DNA of 64,000 nt. Source: Azadirachta indica. Taxonomy: Eukaryota > Streptophyta > Magnoliopsida > Sapindales > Meliaceae. The position numbers were made by a program, and so were the translations under genes. Shown in pieces: positions 48,901 through 61,751 of the stretch (the first letter of the stretch is position 1; each line of letters starts with the position of its first letter). The DNA is taken from positions 420,776 to 484,775 of the forward strand of contig CM040441.1 of NCBI GenBank assembly GCA_022749755.1, written 5' to 3'. Under the pieces are notes generated by a model. That model saw only the letters and a program-made list of their open reading frames with translations, had not been told where the DNA came from and ran no database searches.

Positions 48901-49689
48901 ACACATATCTTGACTGGCTTGTATGAAATAGTGAGTTAGCCGATTATGTAACAAAGAGTCACAACTAAATTTTCTTTAAATGTATTTATTATTAAAAATT
49001 TAACTCGATCAAATTTCTACTTTAAGTAATAATAGTGTTGCACTCAACACAGAATTAATATAATAATACTTAATTGGAAAAATAATGAATGCTAAAATCA
49101 ACGAGACAAATACTAATGGTTCATGTATATGAAAATCCACCTAGTGTTACTTGATTCTTTAGTATCTCTTGAGACAAAAGTAAGTGAAAAAAGGGATAAC
49201 AATCCTTAAGGTTTTATAATTTTACAGATAAATACCTAGTTTGTTTAGTTATTTTAGATAAGTCTTTTATTATTTATTGTTAAGTAGTCATGTAAGGATA
49301 TATTAAGATGTATATTTCCAAACTCTTTGGTTGTAAATTCATAAATTTTTTATTGTAATCCTCAAATTTTCACTATATTTTCAAATTTTTCAAAAATAAC
49401 TTAGAAGCTTATCAAAATTGTAAAAAAATTAAATATTATGACAAAAGAGTTAGAAAGTGATACAAGTAAATATATGGTAGTTCCATTAATATTAAAATTG
49501 TTTTTGCATTATGATAATGAATTAATAATTAATAAAAATTATTTCAGGGATTTATTTAATAGATACCTTATATCTTTTTTATTTAATATTACAATTCTAT
49601 TTACTATTATAATTCTATTGATATTAAAATCAGAAGTCTATTAAAAAAATTTATTGTTATAACACACTTAACACTAAAAAAATTTACCA
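45913..49689. other. AT-rich intergenic region
   Basis: No gene recognised. Short open frames at 46910-47095 and 47329-47517 have no domain signature. There is a small direct repeat (AAGTTCTAAGAA...AATAAGCATAA) at about 48598-48630 and 48688-48722. Confidence 0.45.
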
Positions 49690-49975
49690 TCAATGAAGAG
49701 GGACTATGCCCAGAATTTCTGAGAAATTGGCTATCTTTCTATTTGTGAAAATAGTAACACTGTAGATGTTATTACTCCAAGTCATTAATGTCTCCTCTCC
49801 TCAAGTCAAAAAGTTTTTGCTCTGCTCTCACAATTTCCAATATTTTATACAATGTATGTTCACATTGACATAGCTTAATCTCTGAGTTTGCAGTATCCTT
49901 TGTTCTTAGATACGAAAAATGTGAAGAAAAGAAAGTGATGGGTCAAATGTTGTTCTATCTATTTTATATTTGGAT
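49690..49975. repeat. Direct repeat, copy 1, on the 3' side of the NAC gene
   Basis: The segment AAGTCATTAATGTCTCCTCT...CTCAAGTCAAAAA and, about 125 bp on, GAAGAAAAGAAAGTGATGGG then TCAAATG match the segment at 54475-54740 on the other side of the NAC gene in the same orientation and order. It is probably the 5' flank of a neighbouring NAC copy no longer present. Confidence 0.6.
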
Positions 49976-50893
49976 AATAATATTTTGCCCCTAAAGTTTA
50001 GTAAAATAATAAATTAAGTATAATTTGCCTAATTTTAAAATTTCGTTCCTTAGAGGACCTATGTAAAATTAAAAAAAAATTAAAGTCAAAGATTAATTTA
50101 TTAAAATTATCAAAATATATTCCTAATTTGTTGTTTACTCGTCCAAGTTAAAAATATTATTATTCCTATTTCAGAATAATATTTTGTGTGGGTTTATAAA
50201 ATAAGATAAAAATATCCAATGAGATTCTCTTAACTTGATTGAATCTCATATTACATTAATTGTAGTGTTTTAATTACACATGAATTAAACATATTGAATT
50301 TCATCTTAATTACTAAAATTACAATTTGAATGAGCTAGTTTTTATATAAACGCTTCATATACAACTACTAGATACTGAATTGCTAAGGAACATATACGAA
50401 TTCTTGTTGAACAATAACTATGTACATTGAAAAAAATAAGAGCCCTTAAAGGTTATCATAAGTTTTCAACATTGATAGCAAAATAATGCATTTTCTCTTT
50501 CTTTACTCTTCTTTTGCCAGTCTTTATCGACATTGTAGCATTAATAAAATATAACCTCACTGTTTCCTGCTCTTTTATTCACTGTACCCATTTCTATTTT
50601 CATGAAAATTAAAACAAAAGCAAAAAAAAAAAAAAATTACAAAAAAACTTAAATCGATTTGTCATAGCTAGTGGTAAACATCTAACAATAATTGGTTCAA
50701 CATAAAAACGAAAACAGAAAAGATACTTTTAAAAAGAAAAGACAATAAAGAAAAGGTCAAGATGTACCAATTGAAACAGAAAATTATTGTTCAAAAAAAT
50801 CCATCTTATCAAGAATGGTGATCAATCATTCCTATGTATGTCTTAATGCCAAGACCAAATGCTTGGAAATAGTTGCTCTGATGAATCTATAAA

Positions 50894-53672
50894 CTACTTG
50901 AGCTGATCATCTTCAAAGTAATCATAGTAAGGATCATAGAAAGTAATCTGCTGTTGTTTCTCGACGTCCATCACTTCCATCTGCGTGTTTAAATCTGCAA
51001 AGTTAAGAGATTCGTTTTCAGATAGTTTGTTTACTTCAAGGGAACATTGTTGATTATTCAGGCTTTCTCCACCAGAAATATTAGAGAAAACGTTGGCTTC
51101 AGAAATTGGCAGCAAGCTTTGTGCTGCTGCTGCTGCTGCTGCTGTTCAGCTAGTATTGGAATGCTGGCATTTCCAATATCCTCCGGTACCTGTTCTTGTA
51201 TACGTGGCTTTCCCTTATATTTGATTCTACAAAATCTCCATTCCTGCAAAATCACAATTAGATTGGGTAAATTCAATACCTTCTACTCCAAAGCAGCAAC
51301 ATACTGCAAACTTTGATACAATTATATGTTAAAAAGAACTCTCCTGTTTTCTTTTCCTTCTAATACAATAACTGGTAATATAACATAAAAAAATAAAAAT
51401 AAAAATCTATTTTCTCTTATTTTGGTAAGAGAGCTCCTGGGGAACTCTCTCCGATAAATATCTTCTCCTCCTCTCTCTTTTTCTTTTTCTTTTTTTTTTC
51501 GTCCTTTCTATTGTTGTAAGGATATATCTTTATCTAAATTTAGATCTATAGTAGTTCTTTTCCATCCAAATCTAGATATGTGATTGTTTTAGTAATTTTT
51601 GATTTATTATTTTTTTTTATGGGAACATGATCTTGGTTTTGAAACTTGTAAAGCTCAAATCTAGAGTATTTTATGTTATAGATCGATTTATGTCAGAACA
51701 TTCATCATTGTACTTGTAAACAAAAACTGACTCTAATGATAATAGATAATATGAAGAGTTAAATGGAATATGTTGGTGAAACTTGATTGTGTTTGTGTGT
51801 GCTATTGGTGAATATACTCTATATAAAGGTATTTTTTAGTTCAAATGTTTTTAAGAGCTTGCCTTATTATGTATTATGTGGATTAACGATAAATTGATCT
51901 TAATTAATATGTACAGATTTGTCTTTTACTTTTGTCTTTGTTAATCTAATCTAATACATACATAAGTACATACATACATACATACATATATACATGTTTG
52001 CGTGTTTGTGTATATAGATGTATATGTATATATTGCCCTTAAAAGAAAAAAAAAATCAAGTTGCCAAGTCTAACATGTTGAGACTAAAACAAACTTGTTA
52101 TTCTTTTATATCATAAAGCAATTATATATGAGATTGTTTTGTTATATACCTAAATACACTATTCTAATATACTTAAAGAGATTAAAAGAATTAAAATTTA
52201 TGAAAAATCACATTGAAGATTTAGTAACTAAATAAGAAATTAATTAAAATTTAGAAGCTTGAAAATTAAAGGCACAAACCGTTGAATAGGATTGAAGACT
52301 ATATTCATGCATAATCCAATTAGTCTTGATAGCATTCTTACGTCGTCTTTCAATATGTTGATATTCTCTAAATCTGTGAAATGTTAAGAGTCTTTTGAAA
52401 CCAACAAGAAGTTGATTATTGTAATTAGTATAAAATTTTTTAACGTGACCTGTAGCTCTCCACCATCCTTGACCTGAAACTTCTCTAGAATAATTTTCTT
52501 TCAAATAGTAATAGAACCTTTCGTTGCTAGATAATACTACACTCTGATCCCCTGCATACAGATATCAACATTTATAAAGTTCATTAAATAAAATCAGAAC
52601 AAACAATCTTGTAAATTATTATATACATGAGTTGGACATCAATGGCACTTTGATTCAGAATCGGGATACAATTTCTGTTCTAAAGAACAATGGATATTGA
52701 AAACAATAGAAAATTAAGTTTGTTAAAGTGTTTTCAACAGATCATTTATATTCAAATCTTACCCAAATATGCTAGAAAATGTTTTTATATCTATAGCTGG
52801 GTGAATTCATAAATAGAACTTGTCTTAGATGATTTAAATCAAATGTAATGAAAATATATATCATAGTATATTAATTACTGAAAATACTAGAAGCCAAAAG
52901 TGCCTAAAAATTTTCTTTGATGATTCTTCAAAAGTAGGAAAAATCAAAATTTATAGAACGGAAAACCTAAATTGATAGAGTGAAGAAATCGGATATTATC
53001 ACGACAGGCCGTGATAGAGTGAGAGAAAGAGAAAGGGACAGAGGGATAAAGTGCCAAAAAGGAAATTGAATTTTTCGTAAAAAAGGAAATTTAAAATTAA
53101 TACTGAGAGAAGTGGAAATTAGGGCAAATCATAAGCAACCAATGTAATATTCCCATTTATCAAGACATCAGCAGCCTTCTTATCCTCGTGGAAAATATGG
53201 GAGAAACAAATTAGGAACAGTATTCAAGCCTTGATTTAAGATTTGTAGATAGATGATGAAAGTGCTTTTCGGTGGGCTTACAGCTTCTTTAATAAAATGA
53301 AAATGTCTAGAATACACCACTGCTGTTGCATATTGCACTCATGTTCCCAAAAATTGTATCAAACAAGTCTATTTATTAAGATTTAATGCCCTAGAATACC
53401 CCATTGCTGTTGTTATACTATGGGGTTTAATATACGAGGAAAAAGAAAAAGAATAAGAAAATTCTCTATATGGTGTACCCAAACTGGAAAAAGGAAAAAA
53501 GAAGAAAGGATAACGAACATTGAAGATGGTCTGGATCAAGATTATATACATCTGTTTGAAGAATGAATTGGCCATAGAAATGAATATCATGGCCAGATAC
53601 TTTTCTGTATAGCAATTCGATGAGTTCTTCATCGGTGGGATTGAACCTGAACCCAGTTGGCATCATCATCAT
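50894..53672 (-). CDS. NAC-domain transcription factor, frameshift at a CAG run
   Basis: Plant NAC proteins bind promoters through an N-terminal NAC fold and activate through a variable C-terminus. Three minus-strand exons: 53672-53519 (PTGFRFNPTDEELIELLYRK, then DVYNLDPDHLQ), 52551-52280 (FYYYLKENYS, then GQGWWRATGHVKK, then KTNWIMHEYSL) and 51243-50894 (EWRFCRIKYKGK, poly-Q, acidic tail). The junctions restore W and keep frame, giving NAC subdomains A-E in order in about 155 residues. Exon 3 as written stops at 51058 (about 203 residues in total). The next frame is open from the Q run to 50894 and ends acidic and aromatic (YYDYFEDDQLK), like an activation tail, so one base appears lost near (CAG)7 (about 258 residues originally). 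The start is the first of four ATGs at 53672-53661; an in-frame ATG at 53726 is the alternative. I cannot assign a NAC subfamily. Confidence 0.82.
51124..51144 (-). repeat. (CAG)7 poly-glutamine microsatellite
   Basis: Seven CAG codons on the minus strand in exon 3 of the NAC gene. The long open frame differs on the two sides of this run, so length change at or near it explains the frameshift. Confidence 0.9.
51952..51992. repeat. (CATA)n microsatellite in NAC intron 2
   Basis: A run of CATA/TACA units followed by TATA/TGTG words, within the intron between NAC exons 2 and 3. Confidence 0.8.
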
Positions 53673-53726
53673 TTCATTTGGGTAGAGAAGGTAAATGTTA
53701 TTTGGTCTCTTATATAGACCGAACAT

Positions 53727-54449
53727 GGAAATCTACATCACATTATTCATAGTCAACATTCATCACACGGTAGAGAGCAAGTCACTAAGAAGGATGAAAG
53801 AAAAATATCGGTTGAAACAAATATTTCAAGATACAATTTCAATCGTAAAAGTCAATTTGATTATGTCCGTTGAAAATATAATGATTTCCACAACACTCTT
53901 TTCAATATATACATCATTTTGTTGCCAACTTATTCTGTAATCACTTAGGGATTTGAATATCTTTTTCCTTATATTTTTTATTGACTGACATACGTAGCGG
54001 TATAACAAGTACTTGTTTAATATGACTTTATTATTATTTGAAAGTACTTTTCTTAATGTCTAAAATGCTACTAATATTCTTTTGTTTCATTTTATTATCA
54101 CTAAAAAAAAGTTTATGGAGGATCAAACTTTAAGATTTGGGAGTACAACTTTCGGAGCTGTTTTAAGATTAAATTTTTCTTAAATAATTATATAGTATTT
54201 TCAACTGTACTTCATTTCCTATCATAGTATAATAACCAAAAAAATTTGTATTAAGTTAAATCATAAATTTTTAAGTAAAAGATATATCCGACAATAAGAA
54301 ATAAATGAAGATGAAAAGGATCTTAAAAGTCCTATCAATATTAAATTGTTTTTTCTTATATTGTGAAGGTCAAAATTTAATATTCTAAAGATAATGTGAT
54401 AATTTATGTACGCATTATGCTCGGAATTTATTTGATATAAAAAAGTAAG
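53727..54449. other. Upstream region of the NAC gene
   Basis: AT-rich promoter-side DNA. TATATAAGAGA (minus strand, about 53708-53718) lies 40-50 bp upstream of the chosen start and may be the TATA box. No other feature recognised. Confidence 0.4.
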
Positions 54450-54760
54450 AAATTGGGAGTGGGGATGTCATTTCCCAAGTAATTAATACCACCTCTACTC
54501 AAGTCAAAAAAAAAAAAAAAAAAAAAATAATAATAATAATAATAAAAGGTCTTCCATTAAGAAATGTTTCAATATTATAAGAGGAATAAATTGCTTGATA
54601 GCCATATGAAGAAACAAAAAAGTTGATGTCCACTAGGAAGCAAAATGCTCCATTAACATAGAATGTCAAATAATCTAGAATTTGTTCATGTAACATGTGC
54701 AAAGAAAAGAAACTACTGATGGGTCAAATTCATTTCTATGTAAAGCAAAACCAATTAATT
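54450..54760. repeat. Direct repeat, copy 2, on the 5' side of the NAC gene
   Basis: AAGTAATTAATACCACCTCT...CTCAAGTCAAAAA and AAAGAAAAGAAACTACTGAT then GGGTCAAATTC correspond to the copy at 49690-49975. This copy is expanded by a poly-A/TAA microsatellite (54507-54546). Confidence 0.6.
54507..54546. repeat. (A)n(TAA)n microsatellite
   Basis: Twenty-odd A followed by six or seven TAA/AAT units, inserted in the repeat copy upstream of the NAC gene. Confidence 0.9.
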
Positions 54761-57700
54761 TTAATTTTAAATTCAATCTTAAAAAAGTACAATATTCTAT
54801 CGTAACAATTTAGTGTTAACGTTTGATTGAATCTCATATATATATATAAATATATGTGTGTGTGCGTATATAAAATAGATTTTGTAGTATTTAGTTAAAG
54901 AGAAAAAAAAAAGATTTTTAATTTAGTTAATGCAACTCGTCTTATATACTCAGACAATTCCCGTGATGAAGATAGGCAGACACTAATTTCAAATAATGTT
55001 TCTTCTAAGGAAGGATTTGGTATCAATTAGATAAAGGAAAACTTTAAAGTCTTTTTCTGAATTAGTTAAACAATTCAATATAGATATCATCTCATGAATT
55101 TTTAATTCTGTAATGTATAAGAATATATCGTGAAAATTTTTCAGAAAAACCCCAAAATTAACCAGGTATTTGTTTGGTATGAGTTTCTAAGTTTTTTATA
55201 ATACACCTTTTATTAGTAGAATTTTTATAAATCAAGTTTTTAATAAAAATTTATTAATTTTTTAATTATTATAAATATTGTTTAGAAAAAAATTTAATAA
55301 TTTTTTTAATAGACAAGTTTTTAAGAATTTATTTTAAGAAAATAACATGTAATCATTAAAAGAAAATAAAAATATTTTAAACCGTTTTACTTTTATAAAA
55401 ATACAGTATAGAGGACTTGGCAAAATAAGGACCTTTCACCAAAGTCCATGACTTGAGATTGACAAGATTAATATAAATTAATCAAGCCATTTAAGTTATG
55501 TTGAGGACTACCTGTCAATTGTTCATAGGTAATCTATATCAAACTTTCTTTCATGAACTGTGTTGGCTCGATGAGGCTCACTTTTGTTACACAGTAATTA
55601 ATCATATCATTTTCTCACAATTCATTAAAATTAAAAATATATAATTTAATGGCTTATACTATTTGCTGAAGGAAATATTATCATAGTTAGGATATTTTTC
55701 ATTTGAAATTAGCAGAAGAAAAAGAAAAGTGAGAGCAAAGGAAGGTAGGGAGAAGAAAGAATAAAGATTGGAACAAAATATAAAAAGGGTGAATTTGGAG
55801 AGTTTAAAAAATTAAAATAATCGTGCCTATTTATTTTTTAGTTTGAAAATTGAATATTGTCTAATTTCAATAGATCAGATGTTTTAAAGGTATTTATTTT
55901 CTAAAGTAACACTAAAAACTTAATAATTATTTATGAATAAAATAACTTAAAATATAATTGTAATAAATTAAGATATATTTATAAAATTTATTTATTTCCT
56001 TTATATCTAAAAATTATTTTAATTAATTATAAGATATACTAAGTAAAATTATTAGTTTTTATTAATTTATATTTAGACATAATTAATAAAAAAACATATT
56101 TAATAATCATTTGATTTATATATTTACATTTATTCATCTTTCATATTCATTTAAATTTCGGATAAAAAAAAAATAGGTCTTACATGTTAATATACTCTTA
56201 AAAATTGAAAAAAAAAAAAAGAAAAGAATTGTTACCTTTAAAAATGATAAGACATTTGACTTATTGCCTTCCCTATTGATACGATAAACATGAGATTTGA
56301 CTCATAAAAGAAATATGTTTGTATTGTAATAATGAGAACTGTCGGTGGAGGTAACACCTTTTTGACTTTAGCAGAGGAGACTTTTACAAATAAAGATATA
56401 GTGCATCTATTTTCTATTAAATAAATCCCTAATATAACTCGTATCAATTAAAATTAATGTAAGGTAAATAAAATACTAGTAGAAATATCTTGTATTTAGT
56501 TATAGCAATACAACTCTCAAATTCTTCCTATGTAATCTACCTCTTTAATTTGAACAAATCATGGGTTTTATCTTAAAAAATTGAAAATATAACAAAAATT
56601 AAAGAGTTATAATAACAAAAAATTTAGGAATTACATTAAATCGAAGAGTTTAGGAGTGTATTACGAACTGTTGTGTGACCATGTACTTAACATACAATAG
56701 AAATAAATAAATTATGTTTTCATCAAGTAATTTTACTACGTACATTGCCATATTCATGAACCGTTGCTCTATTTACCTTGATTTCGTTGATTTTAACATT
56801 CATTTCCCATTCAATTAAATATTATTATACTGATAATAAAAACATATATATTTTTAATTTTAAGTATTTAACGTTGACTACACATAATATTAATGTTAGC
56901 AGAATATATCAAAAAAGTATCTCATTTCGGCTTTCTACTGCTGAAAAATGTTAACACACCATTTCACACAAGCAAGTCAAGATCTGTGTTGATAAAAAAC
57001 GACTATATCAATCATAAAATATTTGTAAACATATGATTGGTGGTTACTATAAATAATTATGTTCAATAGTAAGTATAAAATTTCAAAAGCTGTTAAAGAC
57101 TATCACTGTAAATAGAAAATAAAAACAAAAGATAAAACAAGCACAAGTGGATCATAATTATTTATTGGCCTGGTTAATGACTCGTGAATTCCTAACGTTT
57201 CCTCCATTAATTTAATTAGTTGAAGTGGTTTCAAAAATAATCGTAAAAATCTCAATTTATTAGTAAAAAATAATTATATTTTTATTTATTAGTAGTTAAG
57301 ATATTGACTGATACTCTTGATGTATAGAGAAATTAACAAATATTCCTAAAATTTTAAAAATAGTAGATACTTTCTTGAGATATGAAAAAACTGTAAATAA
57401 CCCCATTAAATTACTGTACAACTATATAAAATAACTATTTTACTCTAATATATTTAGAAAACATATAAATTAAATATATAACTTTATTACTAATACATAA
57501 TGACTACCATATCCTTATAATTTATTTTTTTTGAATATTTGGTTATAAATTATATAAATTATATAAATTATTTTAATAATAAATTGTATAAGCATATATA
57601 AATTATATAAATATTCTCAAAATTATACATCATACAAACAATTAAGTTTCTCAAATATATATTTAAATTTTATAGTACTTTTGATATATAAATCTCAAAT

Positions 57701-58049
57701 ATTCAATATTGAATATTAATTTACAAAAGATATTTTCAAAATTATCATATAATCCAAATATTGAGAATATTTTTGTTATAAATTTCATTAAAATTTTAAA
57801 TTATTTTAATTATAAAATTATTGAGAATATATTATGAATACAAATGAGTCAAAAATTGTATTACATAACGAAATATTTTTTAAATAGTAGGGAGTGATAG
57901 ATAATTAGACCAAATTAGAGGGATATCCACCATTCCCCTTTAACATTAATGAAAATTTAAAGTTGGAAATATTATCTATTAAGTTAGGAATTTTTTTTTA
58001 TTACAACAAAACCATTTATTATATATTAATGTTGACATATTATATATTG
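54761..58049. other. AT-rich intergenic region
   Basis: No gene or RNA recognised. A TATATA/TGTGTG run at 54836-54872. The minus-strand frame at 56238-56447 has no domain signature. 57530-57840 is built of repeated TTATAAATTATATAAA words. Confidence 0.45.
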
Positions 58050-58356
58050 TGTTTTTCAGCTATAGGCCATGTCGACCATAAAAAATAAGTCTATGTAAAC
58101 TCTCGAGTTGAGCCAACACGACACGTATAATAAAATAAATAAGCCTAATTCATCCCATGGCACAGTTATTGTGCATGTTGTGCCAACCTGACCTATCAGA
58201 AAGTGGCACATATAGGCTATACGATGGTATTGTACATATCTAGTGAATAATAATTATTTTCACTATTTATGCGTTTAAACAGTAGCTTGCGAGCTTTTTT
58301 CTTGGCCTAATATGCAGTATGCTTAAGCTGGCCTACTTGTTTTGCCACCTTTAGGC
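58050..58356. mobile_element. hAT-like non-autonomous element or end
   Basis: A GC-richer island ending GGCCTACTTGTTTTGCCACC then TTTA (about 58332-58356), the same terminus as at 806-833. The subterminal words TTGGCCTAATATGC, GTAGCTTGCGAGC and GCCAACACGACACG resemble the copy at 640-835. No transposase. Confidence 0.5.
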
Positions 58357-60628
58357 ATGGTGCAAAACTCAAGAATATATTTATTTTGACCACGTTATTT
58401 GGTTTAAAAAAATTAGTTTTGACCATGTTAATTAGTCAAAAATAAGTTTGATGGTGAACTTGAACCATTTGACAAGTTACATTTTTAATGAAAGTTTGTT
58501 CAATTTTTGACAGCACATATTCTTGAAATTGATTTTATTTGTGACATTTATGCGAAAATTTGGGACCACTATTGATGGCTGCCAATAGTAAAAATTATAT
58601 ATTTTCGATAGGATTTCAGTTATTACGATCGGATTGCACCGTCAAAACAAGATAGGTTTCTTGTAGTGATTTATTTAAAGTCTTAGATAAGTTTTCTTAC
58701 ACATAAAGTTGTATAACATTATTTTATTTGCCTTATCAATGAACAATTAATTAATAGAGAAATCTATAGTATATTAATTAGAGAAATTTTATTACATTTT
58801 TATTTAGACTGAACATTTTAGGTTTCATATTATTAATTGGAGAAGTTGCACTAATATAAAATAATAGTTTTCGCAATCTCAAATATATGTTGAGTCATTA
58901 CAAATGTAGATGTAAGTTTATTTCCAATTGCAAATATAGATGCTACCAATTTTAAAATGCATATATTAATTAATTTTTTAATTCAACAACGTCAGTCGTT
59001 TTCATATATAATTAGAAATCATAATGTTTAATTATGATTATTGGATGTTAAAAGTTCTTTTCAGCCTTAATTACATATCTTTTTCTTTAATACATGAATT
59101 ATGAAGAAGTTCATAAAATTAAAGAAAACTTTTTTCCTTAATAATTAAAATATATATATTACAATGCTCCTATTTATAGAGGACAATTAAGAACTAAAAA
59201 GATAGCAACTTGAAAACCATATAATTGTGGGATATAGTTTTCTTAAAATATTTGACTAATTACCAAGCTTATAATTCTAATTTTTTATCATATGAAACTG
59301 TCAGTGAATCATGGGAACATTATGTTTTTATATTTATAAAATTCTTGCCAAATTAGTGCAACAATTAATAAATGACTTTTCATATTTGCAGAAATAATAT
59401 ATATATATATCTAATACAAAAATTCATCATATATATATATATATGCCTATATGGTAAATTTTTGTCATAATAATCGAAAACACTTCAGTCTTTATATTTT
59501 ATATATGCTCCAAAACTTGCAAATTAAAGAATCTTGTAATTGGATGTTAATTTTATTTCTTCATTTTTCACATCTTAATCAGTATTTACATGCTAGAATT
59601 GAGCATGAAAAAGGCATATTTCATTTTATTTCTTAATTTTCGCATCTTACTTTGATATATATTCTAGTGATAATTAAATTTGGAAAGATAACAGATTAAG
59701 GATTTATTTCTTTTGTTTGAGTGTCAATGAAAGCTGTACAAAATATGGTAAATTAATGAAAGAAACAAACGGAATATTAGGTGTGTGCATAGATGAATGT
59801 TTTGGGAACTAAAATATATCTATTCAAAATGATTTCTAACGTGTCACAATCAATAATGGTGCATTTGAAAATCAAATTAATTAATTGTTATGAAAGAATT
59901 AAAAAGCATACAATTTAGTTTGCATTAAATTCATTTTATCTTATTTCAATATGACGTTTGTGTGAAAGCGATATTAAATGTCGTTCTAACGTACGTTTTG
60001 AAAAATTAAGAATAGAGCCCTCAAAGAGAGCAAATAACCAACGAAGAAAAAGATAAATAATCCACACATAATTAACTGAAGACAATATTATTGATTAAAT
60101 GAATTGATTCTAATAAATAATTAGATTTATTTATAGTATATATTTTAAGCGTAAAAGAAAAAAGATTCCTTGTGAATAAGAGAATTTAACAATGAAACAA
60201 TAATTTAATTCTTCCTAAATTAAACAAATAAAATAAAAATCATAACAAAAGAAAAATTTCTAATAACTCTAATATTGCTCTAGTTCATAATATTCCTATT
60301 TTTGTTACAAGTGCCAATAATGATGCACGCATGTGGAAAAAGAGATTGCAATTAATTCATACATGTTTTAAATGTGAATAAATTGTCAATAACATTATGG
60401 TTTCTAATTTCATATATATGACAATGACTTATAACATGTCCATTAAATTAAGAATACTAAGTTATAGATGTAGATGATAATGTCTATTGATTAACCAGAA
60501 AGTTACCGAATTATATTTGATTAATTTCATTATAAATACCCTCTAATTTTCTACGTATCCCGCTCAAGTGATTTAATTATTTGCTAGCTGTTATTCCTTC
60601 AGCATTATTTCCCTCTCTTGATCTTGCG
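58357..60628. other. AT-rich intergenic DNA and upstream region of the pectinesterase relic
   Basis: No other gene. 59255-59375 contains a segment repeated at 63705-63832, listed separately. The region just before 60629 has TATAAATACCC at 60531-60541, about 90 bp from the ATG, a plausible TATA box of the original pectinesterase gene. Confidence 0.45.
59255..59375. repeat. Direct repeat, copy 1 (pair with 63705-63832)
   Basis: TATGAAACTGTCAGTGAATC, then ATGGGAACATTATG, then GCAACAATTAATAAATGAC, which match the later copy by eye over about 120 bp in the same orientation. The two copies flank the pectinesterase relic. Confidence 0.65.
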
Positions 60629-61751
60629 ATGGCCAATTTCTCTTCCTAAGCTTGTTTTTGTCTCTCTATATTACTCATATTTCTTGCTTTTTCCAATTGT
60701 CATCAATCAAATGTTACTATTTTTCTTGATGGCTTGGGCAATTATACTTCAATCACAACCACATTAGAAATTGGCCCTTAAAAATCTAATACCACATTTG
60801 TTATATATGTGAAGGTAGGTACATATTATGAGAATATGTTTGTTAGAAAATCACATATTATAATTTTTGGTTATGGTATTAATAAGACAATAATAACATA
60901 TAATAAGAGTCACAAAGGAGGTTTCGATACCCATAATATTGCCACAATGGTGACTTTCATAACTTATAAGAAGTTGAATAACAGTTATTTAATGATTTTT
61001 CTTATGCAAAATGCTATTATTAATTGTTATTAATATTAATTTTTGTCCTCATATGTAGCCACCTCGTGGTTCTTAAGACAAAAAAAAAGCATTGTGAATT
61101 TAGCGGGTCCAGAAGGAGAACAAGCTCTTGTCCTTAGAATTGTAGGAGATAACATGGCTTGTTATAAATGTTTTTAGTTAAAGTATATCAAGACACTTTG
61201 TTCTTACCTCATGCTGAGCATCAATTCTTTTATGAGAGCAATATTTTCGGCATTATTGATTTTATTTGTGGTGATTATACTGTTGTGCTTCAAAACAATT
61301 TTGTTTGTGTAAGAAAACCAAATAAAAGCCAAGGAAATGTGATTACAACAGACGGAAGAAAATTAAAAGAAAAAAATTTTGCAATTGTGATTTATAATTG
61401 TACAATAAATGCAGCGAGTGATTTTATACCTTTTAAATCAACTGTGAAAACTTTTCTTGGAAGACACTGGAAGGAATACTTTCAGACGATTACCATGAAA
61501 TCTTACTTAAATGATCTCATTGATCTAAATGGTTGGCCTAAATGGAATGATAGTACCTTTACGTTAACAGCTTATGCTATGCTAAATATGCAAATTAAGG
61601 ACCAGAAGCATCTATTAAGGCTAGAATCAAATGGCCTAACTATCATATCTTACACAATCCTAGTAAAATTCAAAATTTTACTGTACAAAACTTCGTTCAT
61701 GGAAGTGAGTGGCTTCTACAATTACCGTTTCTATTTACTCCTGATTTTATA
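60629..61751 (+). pseudogene. Pectin methylesterase (pectinesterase) relic
   Basis: A plant pectinesterase, the secreted cell-wall enzyme that removes methyl esters from homogalacturonan. It starts at ATG 60629 with a hydrophobic signal-peptide-like segment (CLSILLIFLAF) and leads at once into the catalytic domain (VTIFLDGLGNYTSITT), with no room for the inhibitor-like pro-region many plant forms carry. Recognisable blocks: VKVGTYYENMFV, GYGINKTIITYNKS, NLAGPEGEQALVLRI, VYQDTL with the conserved Gln, GIIDFICGD with the catalytic Asp, FLGRHWKEYFQT (normally GRPWKEY), MKSYLNDLIDLNGW, and in another frame the terminal IKWPNYHIL and NPSKIQNFTVQNF. Lesions: a TAA in the signal peptide after NFSS, a second TAA after LEIGP, frameshifts around 60950-61170, and one after TAYAM. 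The intron position is unclear. A pseudogene. Confidence 0.85.

Noticed and set aside
51047..51316. Plus-strand open frame with a run of cysteines
   Set aside because: It is the antisense shadow of the CAG run in NAC exon 3.
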